A stretch of 16,241 nucleotides of DNA from UMGS1781 sp045650705 (GTDB lineage Bacteria; Bacillota; Clostridia; TANB77; CAG-508), in contig JAZRRK010000040.1 of NCBI GenBank assembly GCA_045650705.1, positions 1-16,241 of the forward strand, given 5' to 3'. This document shows positions 1 to 6,751 of this stretch, piece after piece. Position 1 is the first letter of the stretch. Every line of letters begins with the position of its first letter. The notes beneath the pieces were generated by a model. That model made no database searches, had not been told where the DNA came from, and saw only the letters and a list, made by a program, of their open reading frames with translations. The position numbers were made by a program, and so were the translations under genes.

Positions 1-101
1 AAATTAGATAAAAAACAATTTACTTCTTTTAAAGATTTTATTGCGCAAATTTTTTTTTCTAAAAAATTAAAATTTTTTTTATTTTTTTTTCGATAATCCA
101 T
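1..101 (-). CDS. Possible 5' end of a leftward gene, cut by the window edge
   Basis: Reading leftward, an ATG at 101-99 follows an AAGGAG ribosome binding site with a four-base gap, and the frame stays open for 33 codons to the window edge. The start reads MDYRKKNKKNFNF and is rich in Lys, Asn and Phe, which AT-rich DNA also gives by chance. No domain is recognisable. It would be divergent from trmN6, and its ribosome binding site overlaps the -35 of the putative trmN6 promoter. Support is only a good ribosome binding site and an open frame, so this could be spurious. Confidence 0.35.
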   Translation of the reverse strand, partial: MDYRKKNKKNFNFLEKKICAIKSLKEVNCFLSN

Positions 102-109
102 AAAACTCC

Positions 110-137
110 TTGAAAATTTTATAATTTATTATATAAT
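110..137 (+). promoter_or_regulatory. Putative sigma-A promoter for trmN6-rsmI
   Basis: TTGAAA (110-115) and TATAAT (132-137) are separated by 16 bases. Transcription would start near 144, about 48 bases before the trmN6 start codon. The surrounding DNA is very AT-rich, so chance -10 matches are common; a second TATAAT lies at 120-125. The -35 is what makes this pair the preferred one. Confidence 0.5.
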
Positions 138-191
138 ATTCTAGATAAATCATTTTGTTACAATAATCTAAAATAGAAGGAAGGATAATAT

Positions 192-926
192 ATGCAAATA
201 TCTTTAAATGAAAATGAAAGAATAGATGATTTAGAAATAAATAATTTAAAAATTATACAAAATAAAAATGGATTTTGCTTCGGCATAGATAGTGTTTTAT
301 TATCTGATTTTGCAAAAAATATCAAAAAAAATTCTAATGTCATAGATTTAGGGACAGGAACTGGGATTATACCAATTTTGCTATCTGCAAAAACAAAAGC
401 GAATAAATTTTGTGGTATAGAAATACAAAAAGATGTTGCAGAAATGGCAAAAAGAAGTATAGTTCTTAATGATTTACAAGAAAAAATAAATATAATAAAT
501 GGGAATATAAAAGATTTAGTAAAAGAACCTGAGAAATATGATGTTGTAGTAACAAATCCACCATATATGAAATTAAATTCTGGATTACAAAATGAAAATC
601 AAAGTAAACTTATATCTAGGCATGAAAAGGAATGTAATATAGAAGACATTGCTAAGGTATCATTTAAAATATTAAAAGATAATGGAGAAATTTATATGGT
701 ACATAGGCCAGAAAGGTTAGTAGATATATTTTATATATTTAGAAAATATAAACTGGAAATTAAGAATGTTAGATTTGTACATTCAAAAGAAACGTCACAA
801 GCTGTATTAGTTTTAATAAAAGCTGTAAAAAATGGCAAACCATTTCTAAAAATAGATAAACCATTATATATTTACAAAGAGAATGGACAATATAGTGAAG
901 AAATATTAAAAATATATGATAAATAA
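192..926 (+). CDS. trmN6: tRNA1(Val) (adenine37-N6)-methyltransferase family protein
   Basis: This is a 244-residue class I SAM-dependent methyltransferase. Residues 30-37 (FGIDSVLL) precede the SAM-binding loop DLGTGTG at 52-58. The acidic GIEIQ strand at about 75-79 follows, and the catalytic NPPY motif at 122-125 marks an N6-adenine or amino methyltransferase. The family (TrmN6/YfiC; YabB in Bacillus) modifies A37 next to the anticodon of certain tRNAs; the exact tRNA target here is inferred. The start at 192 has a GAAGGAAGG ribosome binding site about seven bases upstream. The gene is followed directly by rsmI, whose ribosome binding site overlaps its stop codon, so the two are probably translated from one message. 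The trmN6-rsmI-abrB order matches Bacillus yabB-(yazA)-yabC-abrB, which supports the call. Confidence 0.86.
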   Translation: MQISLNENERIDDLEINNLKIIQNKNGFCFGIDSVLLSDFAKNIKKNSNVIDLGTGTGIIPILLSAKTKANKFCGIEIQKDVAEMAKRSIVLNDLQEKINIINGNIKDLVKEPEKYDVVVTNPPYMKLNSGLQNENQSKLISRHEKECNIEDIAKVSFKILKDNGEIYMVHRPERLVDIFYIFRKYKLEIKNVRFVHSKETSQAVLVLIKAVKNGKPFLKIDKPLYIYKENGQYSEEILKIYDK

Positions 927-936
927 AGGAGAAAAA

Positions 937-1764
937 ATGATAGGAAAATTATATTTAGTAGCAACGCCTATAGGTAATTTAGAAGATATAACATTACGTG
1001 CAATTAAAGTATTAAAAGAAGTAGATATAATAGCAGCTGAAGATACAAGGCATACATTAAAATTATTAAACAAATTGGAAATAAAAAAAACATTAATAAG
1101 TTACTATAAAGAGAATGAAAAAACGAAAAAAAGTATTTTAATAGAAAAAATTTTGGAAGGAAAAAATATTGCTTTAGTATCGGACGCAGGAACTCCAGCT
1201 ATTTCTGATCCAGGAGAAGAAATTGTAAAAGAAGCAATAAGAAATAATATAGAGATTATTCCTATACCAGGAGCATGTGCTTTAATTAACGGACTTATAT
1301 GTTCAGGACTTAATACAAAGACTTTTATATTTGCAGGATTTTTATCAACAAATAATAAAGAAAAAAAAGAGATTTTGGAACAATTAAAAGATGAGAATAG
1401 AACGCTTATTTTTTACGAAGCACCACATAAATTAAAAAATACATTACAAGATATGTTGAAAGTATTTGGAAACAGAAAAGTGGTTTTAGCAAGAGAATTA
1501 ACCAAAATATATGAGGAATTTATTAGAGGAGATATTTCACAGGTTTTAGAAGAAATTAAAGAGCCTAGAGGCGAATATGTTATATTAGTAGAAGGAAGTG
1601 GGGTAAAAAATAATAAATTAGATTTTTTAAATATGCTTTCTTTGGAAGAACATTATGAATACTATTTACGACAAGGAATTGAAAAAAAAGAAATAATTAA
1701 AAATATTGCAAAAGATAGAAACACAACAAAAAATGAAATTTATCAATATTTTATAAAAAAATAA
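937..1764 (+). CDS. rsmI: 16S rRNA (cytidine1402-2'-O)-methyltransferase RsmI
   Basis: This 275-residue tetrapyrrole-methylase-fold enzyme uses SAM to 2'-O-methylate C1402 in the decoding centre of 16S rRNA. Diagnostic blocks are VATPIGNLEDIT (residues 8-19), EDTRHT (35-40), SDAGTPAISDPG (82-93), PGACA (111-115), and later FAGFL and FYEAPHK. Its length is normal for the family (about 275-290). The start at 937 is chosen over an in-frame ATG at 916: AGGAG at 927-931 lies five bases before 937, whereas the 916 start overlaps trmN6 by 11 bases and has no ribosome binding site. It is co-transcribed with trmN6 and ends at a strong terminator. Confidence 0.95.
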   Translation: MIGKLYLVATPIGNLEDITLRAIKVLKEVDIIAAEDTRHTLKLLNKLEIKKTLISYYKENEKTKKSILIEKILEGKNIALVSDAGTPAISDPGEEIVKEAIRNNIEIIPIPGACALINGLICSGLNTKTFIFAGFLSTNNKEKKEILEQLKDENRTLIFYEAPHKLKNTLQDMLKVFGNRKVVLARELTKIYEEFIRGDISQVLEEIKEPRGEYVILVEGSGVKNNKLDFLNMLSLEEHYEYYLRQGIEKKEIIKNIAKDRNTTKNEIYQYFIKK

Positions 1765-1770
1765 TTATAT

Positions 1771-1808
1771 AAAAAAGCTGTACATTTTAAAGTGTGTACA
1801 GCTTTTTT
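1771..1808. terminator. Bidirectional rho-independent terminator between rsmI and abrB
   Basis: AAAAAAGCTGTACA (1771-1784) and TGTACAGCTTTTTT (1795-1808) form a perfect 14-bp stem with a 10-base loop, and poly-A/poly-U flanks lie on both sides. It ends rsmI transcription rightward and abrB transcription leftward. The stem overlaps the abrB stop codon by two bases. Confidence 0.88.
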
Positions 1809-2058
1809 ATTCTTCACTAATTTTATAAATATTATTAGCACATTTTTTACAAATTAATTTACCTTCAAATTCAGATAATTTTTTTGTATTACCGCAGAAG
1901 ATACAATTTGGTTCATATTTTTTTAATATAATTGATGAGCCTTCTACATATATTTCCATAGGATCCTTTTCTGAAATTCCAAACTGAGTTCTTAGTTCTA
2001 TTGGGATAACAACTCTACCTAATTCATCAACTCTTCTTATTACGCCTGTGGCCTTCAT
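1807..2058 (-). CDS. abrB: AbrB-type transition-state regulator with C-terminal zinc-ribbon-like tail
   Basis: The 83-residue protein begins with the canonical AbrB swapped-hairpin DNA-binding domain, including RRVDELGRVVIPIELR at about 8-23 and a following EIYVEG. In Bacillus and Clostridium, AbrB represses stationary-phase and sporulation genes during growth. The C-terminal half differs from Bacillus AbrB: two CxxC pairs (C52/C55 and C70/C73) form a putative zinc knuckle, as seen in many clostridial AbrB proteins. The ATG at 2058 has an AAGGGGGA ribosome binding site seven bases away. A sigma-A promoter with a Spo0A-box match just downstream (separate entries) suggests Spo0A repression. It is divergent from spmA and convergent with rsmI. 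SpoVT is less likely, because SpoVT is about 178 residues long with a GAF domain. Confidence 0.93.
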   Translation of the reverse strand: MKATGVIRRVDELGRVVIPIELRTQFGISEKDPMEIYVEGSSIILKKYEPNCIFCGNTKKLSEFEGKLICKKCANNIYKISEE

Positions 2059-2084
2059 GTTAGCTTCCCCCTTATCTTACATTT

Positions 2085-2091
2085 TTCGACA
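2085..2091 (-). promoter_or_regulatory. Candidate Spo0A box in the abrB leader
   Basis: On the minus strand this reads TGTCGAA, an exact match to the Spo0A box. It lies roughly 11-18 bases downstream of the predicted abrB transcription start. A degenerate second box (TGTAAGA, 2075-2081, 4 of 7 matches) starts exactly 10 bases further on, the spacing used by tandem Spo0A dimers. In Bacillus, Spo0A represses abrB from boxes downstream of the promoter. A seven-base match alone is weak; position and gene identity strengthen it. Confidence 0.5.
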
Positions 2092-2108
2092 CATATTAAA
2101 TTACAAAT

Positions 2109-2137
2109 ACTATATCATAAAAACACTAGCAGGTCAA
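2109..2137 (-). promoter_or_regulatory. Sigma-A promoter of abrB
   Basis: On the minus strand, TTGACC (2137-2132) and TATAGT (2114-2109) are separated by exactly 17 bases. Transcription would begin near 2102, giving a leader of about 44 bases before the abrB ATG. Confidence 0.72.
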
Positions 2138-2234
2138 TAAAAATCAAGCAAAAAAATTCCTTTTTTTGGTAATTATAATTAGGAAAATGAATACAATCAA
2201 ACATAGATGTAATTTGGTTAAGGGAATGAGAAGA

Positions 2235-2810
2235 ATGTTAAATTTTATTTGGCCTATTTTTTTAATAGTTTCATTTATTTATGCTATATGTTTTGGAGAT
2301 ATCTCCGCGACAAATGCATCAATTTTTGCTTCAACTGAAGAAGCTATAAATCTATGCATAAAACTGCTAGGTACAATTTGTTTATGGAACGGTATAATGA
2401 AAATTGCACAAAATACAAGTATAATTAAAGTATTGAAAAACATGTTAAAACCCATATTAAAAATAATGTTTCCAAGGATTAAAGAAAATGAGGAAGTATA
2501 TTCAGAAATATCAATGAATATGATTGCTAACATAATGGGATTAGGAAATGCAGCAACTCCAATGGGGTTAAAAGCAATGAAATCATTACAAAAGAAAAAT
2601 TTAGATAAAAATAAATTGAGTGATGAAATGGCGATTTTTATAGTACTAAATACGGCATCTATTCAAATTATCCCAACAACAGTGATTGCAATAAGAAATT
2701 CCTTAAATTCAAGTAATCCTACTGCAATACTTTTTCCTGTATGGATTGCAACGTTATGTGCAGCCTTATCTGCTATTTGTGTAACTAAATTATTAATCAA
2801 AAAAAAATAG
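2235..2810 (+). CDS. spmA: Spore maturation protein A
   Basis: This is a 191-residue membrane protein of the nucleoside-recognition (Gate) family; Bacillus SpmA is about 196 residues. SpmA and SpmB act together in spore core dehydration and heat resistance. The first hydrophobic segment is at residues 5-20. The family signature NMIANIMGLGNAATPMGL spans about 95-112. Further hydrophobic stretches lie at about 134-155 and 165-187. The start at 2235 is chosen because AAGGG at 2220-2224 is about ten bases upstream and the protein then opens with the usual MLNFIW. In-frame upstream ATGs at 2166, 2187 and 2226 would add residues not typical of the family. spmB follows after 49 bases. No clear promoter was found in the abrB-spmA gap. 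Confidence 0.93.
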   Translation: MLNFIWPIFLIVSFIYAICFGDISATNASIFASTEEAINLCIKLLGTICLWNGIMKIAQNTSIIKVLKNMLKPILKIMFPRIKENEEVYSEISMNMIANIMGLGNAATPMGLKAMKSLQKKNLDKNKLSDEMAIFIVLNTASIQIIPTTVIAIRNSLNSSNPTAILFPVWIATLCAALSAICVTKLLIKKK

Positions 2811-2859
2811 AGATGGATATTTTGAATTATTAATATAAATTACAGAAGGTTGGTAGAAT

Positions 2860-3388
2860 ATGGAAGGAATAAATTATTTGTCAAACTCTATAATACCAAT
2901 TATTATAACATTGATTATAATGTATGGTTTAAAAGAGAGAATAAAGATATTTGACATTTTTTTAGATGGAGCTAAAGAGGGAATGGAAATCGTATTAAAT
3001 CTTTTTCCAACACTTATAGGTCTTTTTGTCGCAATAGGTGTTTTAAGAAGTTCGGGAGTAATAGATTTTTTAGTTAACTTTATTTCTCCAATTACAGCTA
3101 GATTGAATATTCCAAAGGAAATTATGCCACTTGCATTATTAAGACCTATTTCACGGAAGTGCTTCAATTGCAATTGGAACAGATATAATGACTCAATATG
3201 GCGTAGATAGTAAAATAGGGATGATTATATCAACAATTATGGGTTCAACAGAAACAACTTTATATACAATTGCAATTTACACTAGTGTAGTAAAAGTTAA
3301 AAAAACAAGAGGGATATTAATAGCAGCGCTAATTGGAGACATTGTGGGAATGTTGGTTTCTGTCGCAATATGTCGAATGGTGTCGTAA
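2860..3388 (+). pseudogene. spmB: Spore maturation protein B, interrupted by a single-base frameshift
   Basis: The first frame (2860-3210) encodes SpmB residues up to LALLRPIS, then reads off-frame to a stop at 3210. From 3155 the next frame continues with exactly the expected sequence (GSASIAIGTD, then IMGSTETTLYTIA) and ends at 3388. One extra base, the C at 3154 between codons TCA and GGA, explains the break. Removing it gives a protein of about 175 residues; Bacillus SpmB is 178. The partner spmA is intact. Either the gene was inactivated recently or the base is a sequencing or assembly error. No slippery heptamer is seen at the site, so programmed frameshifting is not supported. The last 30 bases overlap Spo0A-box-like motifs. 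Confidence 0.9.
3361..3387 (+). promoter_or_regulatory. Three tandem Spo0A-box-like motifs
   Basis: TGTCGCA (3361), TGTCGAA (3371) and TGTCGTA (3381) repeat with an exact 10-base period. The middle copy is a perfect Spo0A box and the outer two match 6 of 7. Head-to-tail boxes 10 bp apart are the known geometry for Spo0A dimers. They sit at about -71 to -45 relative to the predicted start of the 3397-3425 promoter, an activating position. They overlap the last codons of spmB, so some of the repetition could be coincidental coding sequence. Confidence 0.5.
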
Positions 3389-3396
3389 GAAAATTG

Positions 3397-3425
3397 TTGA
3401 CATTTATAGTATTTTGTAGTATTAT
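3397..3425 (+). promoter_or_regulatory. Consensus sigma-A promoter downstream of spmB
   Basis: A perfect TTGACA (3397-3402), a 17-base spacer and TATTAT (3420-3425) begin nine bases after the spmB stop. Predicted initiation is near 3432. The only reading frame immediately downstream is a 33-codon one at 3454. Its quality and its Spo0A-box-like neighbours make an unrecognised transcript likely. Confidence 0.68.
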
Positions 3426-3453
3426 ATAGACATAAAAAATCTTGGAGACAAGT

Positions 3454-3555
3454 ATGATTATTAAAATCTTATTATTTTTTTCTATATTTTTTATTATCAA
3501 AAAAATAGTATTTAGAAAAATTTCTAAAAAAATTCTAAAAAAAATATCATATTAA
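3454..3555 (+). CDS. Candidate small cationic membrane peptide (33 aa)
   Basis: An ATG at 3454 follows TTGGAG (GGAG at 3444-3447) by six bases and lies about 22 bases downstream of the predicted transcription start; the frame ends with TAA at 3553-3555. The peptide has a hydrophobic N-terminal stretch (residues 5-15, ILLFFSIFFII). Its basic tail contains KKIVFRK and SKKILKK, with hydrophobic residues spaced like an amphipathic helix. I count nine positive and no acidic residues. The pattern resembles small sporulation membrane peptides or type I toxin peptides, but no family is recognised. AT-rich DNA readily yields Lys/Ile/Phe-rich frames, so the promoter and ribosome binding site carry the case. 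Confidence 0.42.
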   Translation: MIIKILLFFSIFFIIKKIVFRKISKKILKKISY

Positions 3556-3596
3556 AATAATACCCATAAAAAGAAAATAAAAACTTAGTTATTAAT

Positions 3597-3667
3597 TTTG
3601 TAGGAAATTATAAAAAGTTTTTAGCAGTAGTCCTAAATATTTTTATCTGTTTATAATTTTCTACAAA
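3597..3667. other. Long intergenic hairpin (18-bp stem)
   Basis: Bases 3597-3614 (TTTGTAGGAAATTATAAA) pair with 3650-3667 (TTTATAATTTTCTACAAA) over 18 positions with one G-U wobble and a 35-base loop. The loop contains a smaller TTAG/CTAA stem. No U-tract follows, so this is not a simple terminator. It lies downstream of the small peptide frame and could be structured 3' RNA, or a palindrome with a DNA role. Confidence 0.45.
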
Positions 3668-3717
3668 TTTTATTCCCCTTATATATTTTTATCTCATTTT
3701 AATATTTTTCTCTCAAC

Positions 3718-3765
3718 AAGAGCCATCTTAGTATCGCCATATTTTATTTCTCTAAGATGGCTCTT
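3718..3765. terminator. Terminator-like hairpin at the 3' end of walJ
   Basis: A perfect 14-bp stem, AAGAGCCATCTTAG (3718-3731) with CTAAGATGGCTCTT (3752-3765), encloses a 20-base loop just after walJ. The U-tract is poor on both strands: AACTTTT follows on the plus side and GTTGAGAG on the minus side. It probably ends the spoIIR-murA-walJ message, and perhaps the opposing small-peptide message, but it is an atypical terminator. Confidence 0.55.
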
Positions 3766-3770
3766 AACTT

Positions 3771-4562
3771 TTAACTAACATTGAAAAAATTACTAGGGCA
3801 ATCCCTAGGGGCAACATTTAAAGAAATAGAGTTTTCCAAGCAATTATTTTTTTCAAGTTCTTCAAGAACTGTTCTATAAGCTAGTTCTGGAAAATTATTT
3901 TCTTTACTCAAATGAATGAGTAATACATCTTTTAAACCATAGTTTATAAGGGAAGCAATTGTTTTGCCAGTAACGCAGTTTTCTAAATGTCCATTAGGAC
4001 TGGAAATGCGTTTCTTTAATAGATATGGATAAGAAGAGTACTTTAGAACATTTGAATCATAATTAGCTTCTAGCATAATTAATGAAGAGTTTTCTAAATG
4101 TTTCATAATATTGGTATTAATATGTCCTAAATCCGTTGCTACACTAATTTTTTTATTATCCTTATAAATGTTAAATCCGCAAGGATCTGCTGCATCATGA
4201 GGAGTAGAAAAAGGAAATATTTTTAAATCGTTAATATAAAAATACTCATTTGTATAAAATAATTTTATATTTGTATTGCTTAATTGACTTTTAATTTTTG
4301 GTAATGCTGCCCAAGTTTTCTCATTAGCATAAATAGGAATATTATATTTTTTAGATAAAACTCCTAAGCTTTTTGTATGGTCAATATGTTCATGGGTTAC
4401 TATAATTGCATCAATCTCATTTAAATTAATATTAAAAGAATTAAGTGATGATTCTATCTTTTTACAACTAACACCAGCATCTACTAATAGTTTTGTTTTT
4501 TCAGATTGAACGAAAAAACAATTGCCACTACTACCACTATATAAACTACAACACCTAAACAT
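3771..4562 (-). CDS. walJ: MBL-fold metallohydrolase, WalJ/YycJ family
   Basis: This 263-residue protein opens with CSLYSGSSGN (residues 5-14), typical of YycJ/WalJ. The metallo-beta-lactamase motif THEHIDH is at 56-62. Further ligand candidates are H122 (TPHDAADP), D144/H147 (TDLGH), H192 (NGHLEN) and H217. Members are predicted cytoplasmic metal-dependent nucleases; Bacillus homologues are linked to the WalRK cell-wall regulatory locus and to DNA repair exonuclease activity. The gene starts 14 bases after the murA stop. Its TAGGAG site overlaps that junction, about 11 bases from the ATG. No walRK genes are nearby, so its usual partner locus is elsewhere. It is the last gene of the spoIIR-murA-walJ group. 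Confidence 0.9.
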   Translation of the reverse strand: MFRCCSLYSGSSGNCFFVQSEKTKLLVDAGVSCKKIESSLNSFNINLNEIDAIIVTHEHIDHTKSLGVLSKKYNIPIYANEKTWAALPKIKSQLSNTNIKLFYTNEYFYINDLKIFPFSTPHDAADPCGFNIYKDNKKISVATDLGHINTNIMKHLENSSLIMLEANYDSNVLKYSSYPYLLKKRISSPNGHLENCVTGKTIASLINYGLKDVLLIHLSKENNFPELAYRTVLEELEKNNCLENSISLNVAPRDCPSNFFNVS

Positions 4563-4576
4563 ATGTATCGTTTCTC

Positions 4577-5836
4577 CTATTCATTTACTCTTTTTATTTT
4601 TGCACCTAATTTCATAAATTTATTCTCAATATTTTCATAACCTCTATCAATATGTTTAAGATTATAAACTTCAGTTGTACCTTTTGCAACAACTCCAGCA
4701 ATAACTAAAGCAGCCCCAGCTCTTAAGTCTGTAGCATAAACAGGAGCACCTGTTAAATTTTCTACACCTTCAAAAATTGCAGATTGTCCTTGAGCTGTTA
4801 TCTTTGCTCCCATTTTATTTAGCTCTGCAGTATATTGAAATCTTGAATCCCAAATAGATTCATTTATTATACTAGTACCATTTGCAATTGATAATACAAT
4901 ACCCATTTGCGGCTGTAAATCAGTAGGAAATCCAGGATAAGGTAATGTCTTGATAACAGTTTTATTAGGTCTACTATCGGACCAGACATGAATTGTATCT
5001 TTATATGATGTTACATTACCACCTATTTCTAGTATTTTTGAAGTCAAACAATCTAAATGTTCGGGGATACAATTCTTTATCAGAATATCTCCTTTAGAAG
5101 CAATTGCTGCTAACATAAAAGTACCTGCTTCAATCTGATCAGGAACAATAGAATAGGTTACTTCTTCTTTTAAAGATTTTACACCGTTTATTTTAATCAA
5201 GTCAGTCCCAGCACCACGTATATCTGCACCTAGAGAATTAAGGAAATTTGCTACATCAACAATATGAGGTTCTTTTGCTGCATTATCTATAGTAGTAGTT
5301 CCTTCAGCAAAAACACTAGCCAGCATTACATTTATAGTAGCGCCAACAGAAACGATATCTAAATATATATTAGCACCAGTCAATTTATTAGCATTTAGAC
5401 TGATTTTACCCTGTGATAAATTTGAAGTTGCACCTAAAGCCTCAAAACCTTTTATATGCTGATCAATAGGTCTAGCACCTAAATTACAACCACCAGGCAG
5501 ACCAACTTCAATTTCTCTACATCTTCCAAGCATAGCACCAATTAAATAGTAAGAAGCTCTAAATTTGCTTGTTAAATCTAATGGAGCACGGGTTCTTGAA
5601 ATATTGCGATTATCTATAACAATACTATTAGAATTAATCCAAGTTATTTTTGAGCCCAATTGTTCTAATATTTGGCAAGATAATTGTACATCTATAATAT
5701 TGGGTACATTATGGAGAGTACAAATTCCATTGCATAAAAGTGTTGCTGGTAATATTGCAATTGCAGAATTTTTTGCTCCAATTATAGATACTTCTCCTTT
5801 AAGAGGAGTACCACCTGTTATAACTAATTTTTCCAT
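4577..5836 (-). CDS. murA: UDP-N-acetylglucosamine 1-carboxyvinyltransferase MurA
   Basis: This 419-residue enzyme catalyses the first committed step of peptidoglycan synthesis, transferring enolpyruvate from PEP to UDP-GlcNAc in the cytoplasm. Visible motifs are the substrate-binding GAKNSAIAILPA (K22/N23), the catalytic-loop GLPGGCNLGARP with active-site C117 (fosfomycin-target cysteine retained), and YPGFPTDLQPQ with the likely general base D306. Its length is typical (417-435). A GGAGGG ribosome binding site precedes the ATG at 5836. It sits between spoIIR (59 bases upstream) and walJ. Low-GC Gram-positives often carry two MurA paralogues; which one this is cannot be told from the window. 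Confidence 0.97.
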   Translation of the reverse strand: MEKLVITGGTPLKGEVSIIGAKNSAIAILPATLLCNGICTLHNVPNIIDVQLSCQILEQLGSKITWINSNSIVIDNRNISRTRAPLDLTSKFRASYYLIGAMLGRCREIEVGLPGGCNLGARPIDQHIKGFEALGATSNLSQGKISLNANKLTGANIYLDIVSVGATINVMLASVFAEGTTTIDNAAKEPHIVDVANFLNSLGADIRGAGTDLIKINGVKSLKEEVTYSIVPDQIEAGTFMLAAIASKGDILIKNCIPEHLDCLTSKILEIGGNVTSYKDTIHVWSDSRPNKTVIKTLPYPGFPTDLQPQMGIVLSIANGTSIINESIWDSRFQYTAELNKMGAKITAQGQSAIFEGVENLTGAPVYATDLRAGAALVIAGVVAKGTTEVYNLKHIDRGYENIENKFMKLGAKIKRVNE

Positions 5837-5895
5837 AAGTCCCTCCGTAATTATACTTAATATAGAAAAATAGAGTGAAAAACCACACTATAATT

Positions 5896-6558
5896 CTACA
5901 TAAATATACCACTTATAGTGAAATTTTGCAATACCTCAACAATTTTAAATTTGATTTCTACGTCAGGGCTAGACTCAGATATTAAACTATATTCTTCATC
6001 AGATAAATTATCTTTCATAACCTGCTTAGAAGTATCAGGAACAATACCTGAAGATACATTTACAAAGCAAAGAGGAGGGAACATTACACACCACCAATTT
6101 TGACCTTTAGCTTCACCAATTTCAACTTTTAAAGCATCATAATATCCAGGCGGAAGAACTATATCACCATATTCTTTTGTTGGAAATGCAAAATTACCAA
6201 TACTTACATTTACATCATAATTATAACCGTTATCTATAATAGTTTGTTTTGCAATATTTTGTATTTCATTTAAATTATTTTTTGCAATAGAAATTACATC
6301 ATTTTTAGAAGAAACATTGGATGTTATTTCATTTATATAACCTATAATTGAATCTCTAACAATATATTTTAGATTTTGATCATCACTAGAGTCACTATTA
6401 GCAATTACATGCAATCTAAAGACAGATTCACAGATATCAGAACAAACAGCATTAGTATATGATATTGCTGAAATAAAAACATATACAAATAGTAATAGAA
6501 CTATAATTAATATGGGTTTTATTTTTGAATTTAATAGAGTATTTTTTAAAAATTTCAT
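5896..6558 (-). CDS. spoIIR: Stage II sporulation protein R
   Basis: SpoIIR is the forespore-made secreted signal that triggers SpoIIGA to process pro-sigma-E in the mother cell. The 220-residue product has a hydrophobic N-terminal segment (about 14-35), which is a signal peptide or anchor. The family block FRLHVIANSDS follows at 47-57, with DDQNLKYIVRD at 59-69 and NWWCVMFPPLCFV at 154-166. The start at 6558 is chosen over an in-frame ATG at 6570 because GGAGG (6567-6563), inside the longer reading, is five bases before 6558. In known systems this gene is under sigma-F; no convincing sigma-F promoter was found, only a weak candidate. It heads the spoIIR-murA-walJ group and is divergent from the unknown gene at 6839. 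Confidence 0.94.
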   Translation of the reverse strand: MKFLKNTLLNSKIKPILIIVLLLFVYVFISAISYTNAVCSDICESVFRLHVIANSDSSDDQNLKYIVRDSIIGYINEITSNVSSKNDVISIAKNNLNEIQNIAKQTIIDNGYNYDVNVSIGNFAFPTKEYGDIVLPPGYYDALKVEIGEAKGQNWWCVMFPPLCFVNVSSGIVPDTSKQVMKDNLSDEEYSLISESSPDVEIKFKIVEVLQNFTISGIFM

Positions 6559-6751
6559 AATTACCTCCATAAAAAATAAAATATTGAAAAATATCCTTTA
6601 TAATATAAAATTGTAAAATAATTTCTATAAATAAATTATTAACCATATTAAAAAATGTATACACAAAATGTCATAAAAAACTTAATAAGGGAAAATTCAA
6701 GAAAGTTATAAAATAGAAGAAAATATTTGGAAAGTTTTATTCCGTAGAGTT

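Noticed and set aside
2190..2197. Sigma-E-like -10 (AATACAAT) upstream of spmA
   Set aside because: It matches CATACAAT at 7 of 8 positions, but no ATA-type -35 lies at the proper distance; the nearest is only 12 bases away.
3148..3160. Programmed frameshift in spmB
   Set aside because: There is no slippery heptamer, internal Shine-Dalgarno stimulator or downstream structure at the shift, and SpmB is not known to use recoding. A plain insertion or sequence error is simpler.
3556..3717. Type I antitoxin RNA antisense to the small peptide
   Set aside because: The minus strand was read for a promoter; only a weak TTGTAG with poor -10 options appears. Not enough to call an antitoxin.
5837..5895. 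Promoter or terminator between spoIIR and murA
   Set aside because: A TATAAT-like hexamer sits too close to the murA ribosome binding site and lacks a -35. The possible AGTG/CACT hairpin has only four pairs.
6635..6664. Sigma-F-like promoter upstream of spoIIR on the minus strand (GTGTA, 15 bases, GGTTAATAAT)
   Set aside because: The -35 matches only partly and the -10 departs from the GGNNANANT pattern at two positions. Position is plausible, but the match is not better than expected in AT-rich DNA.
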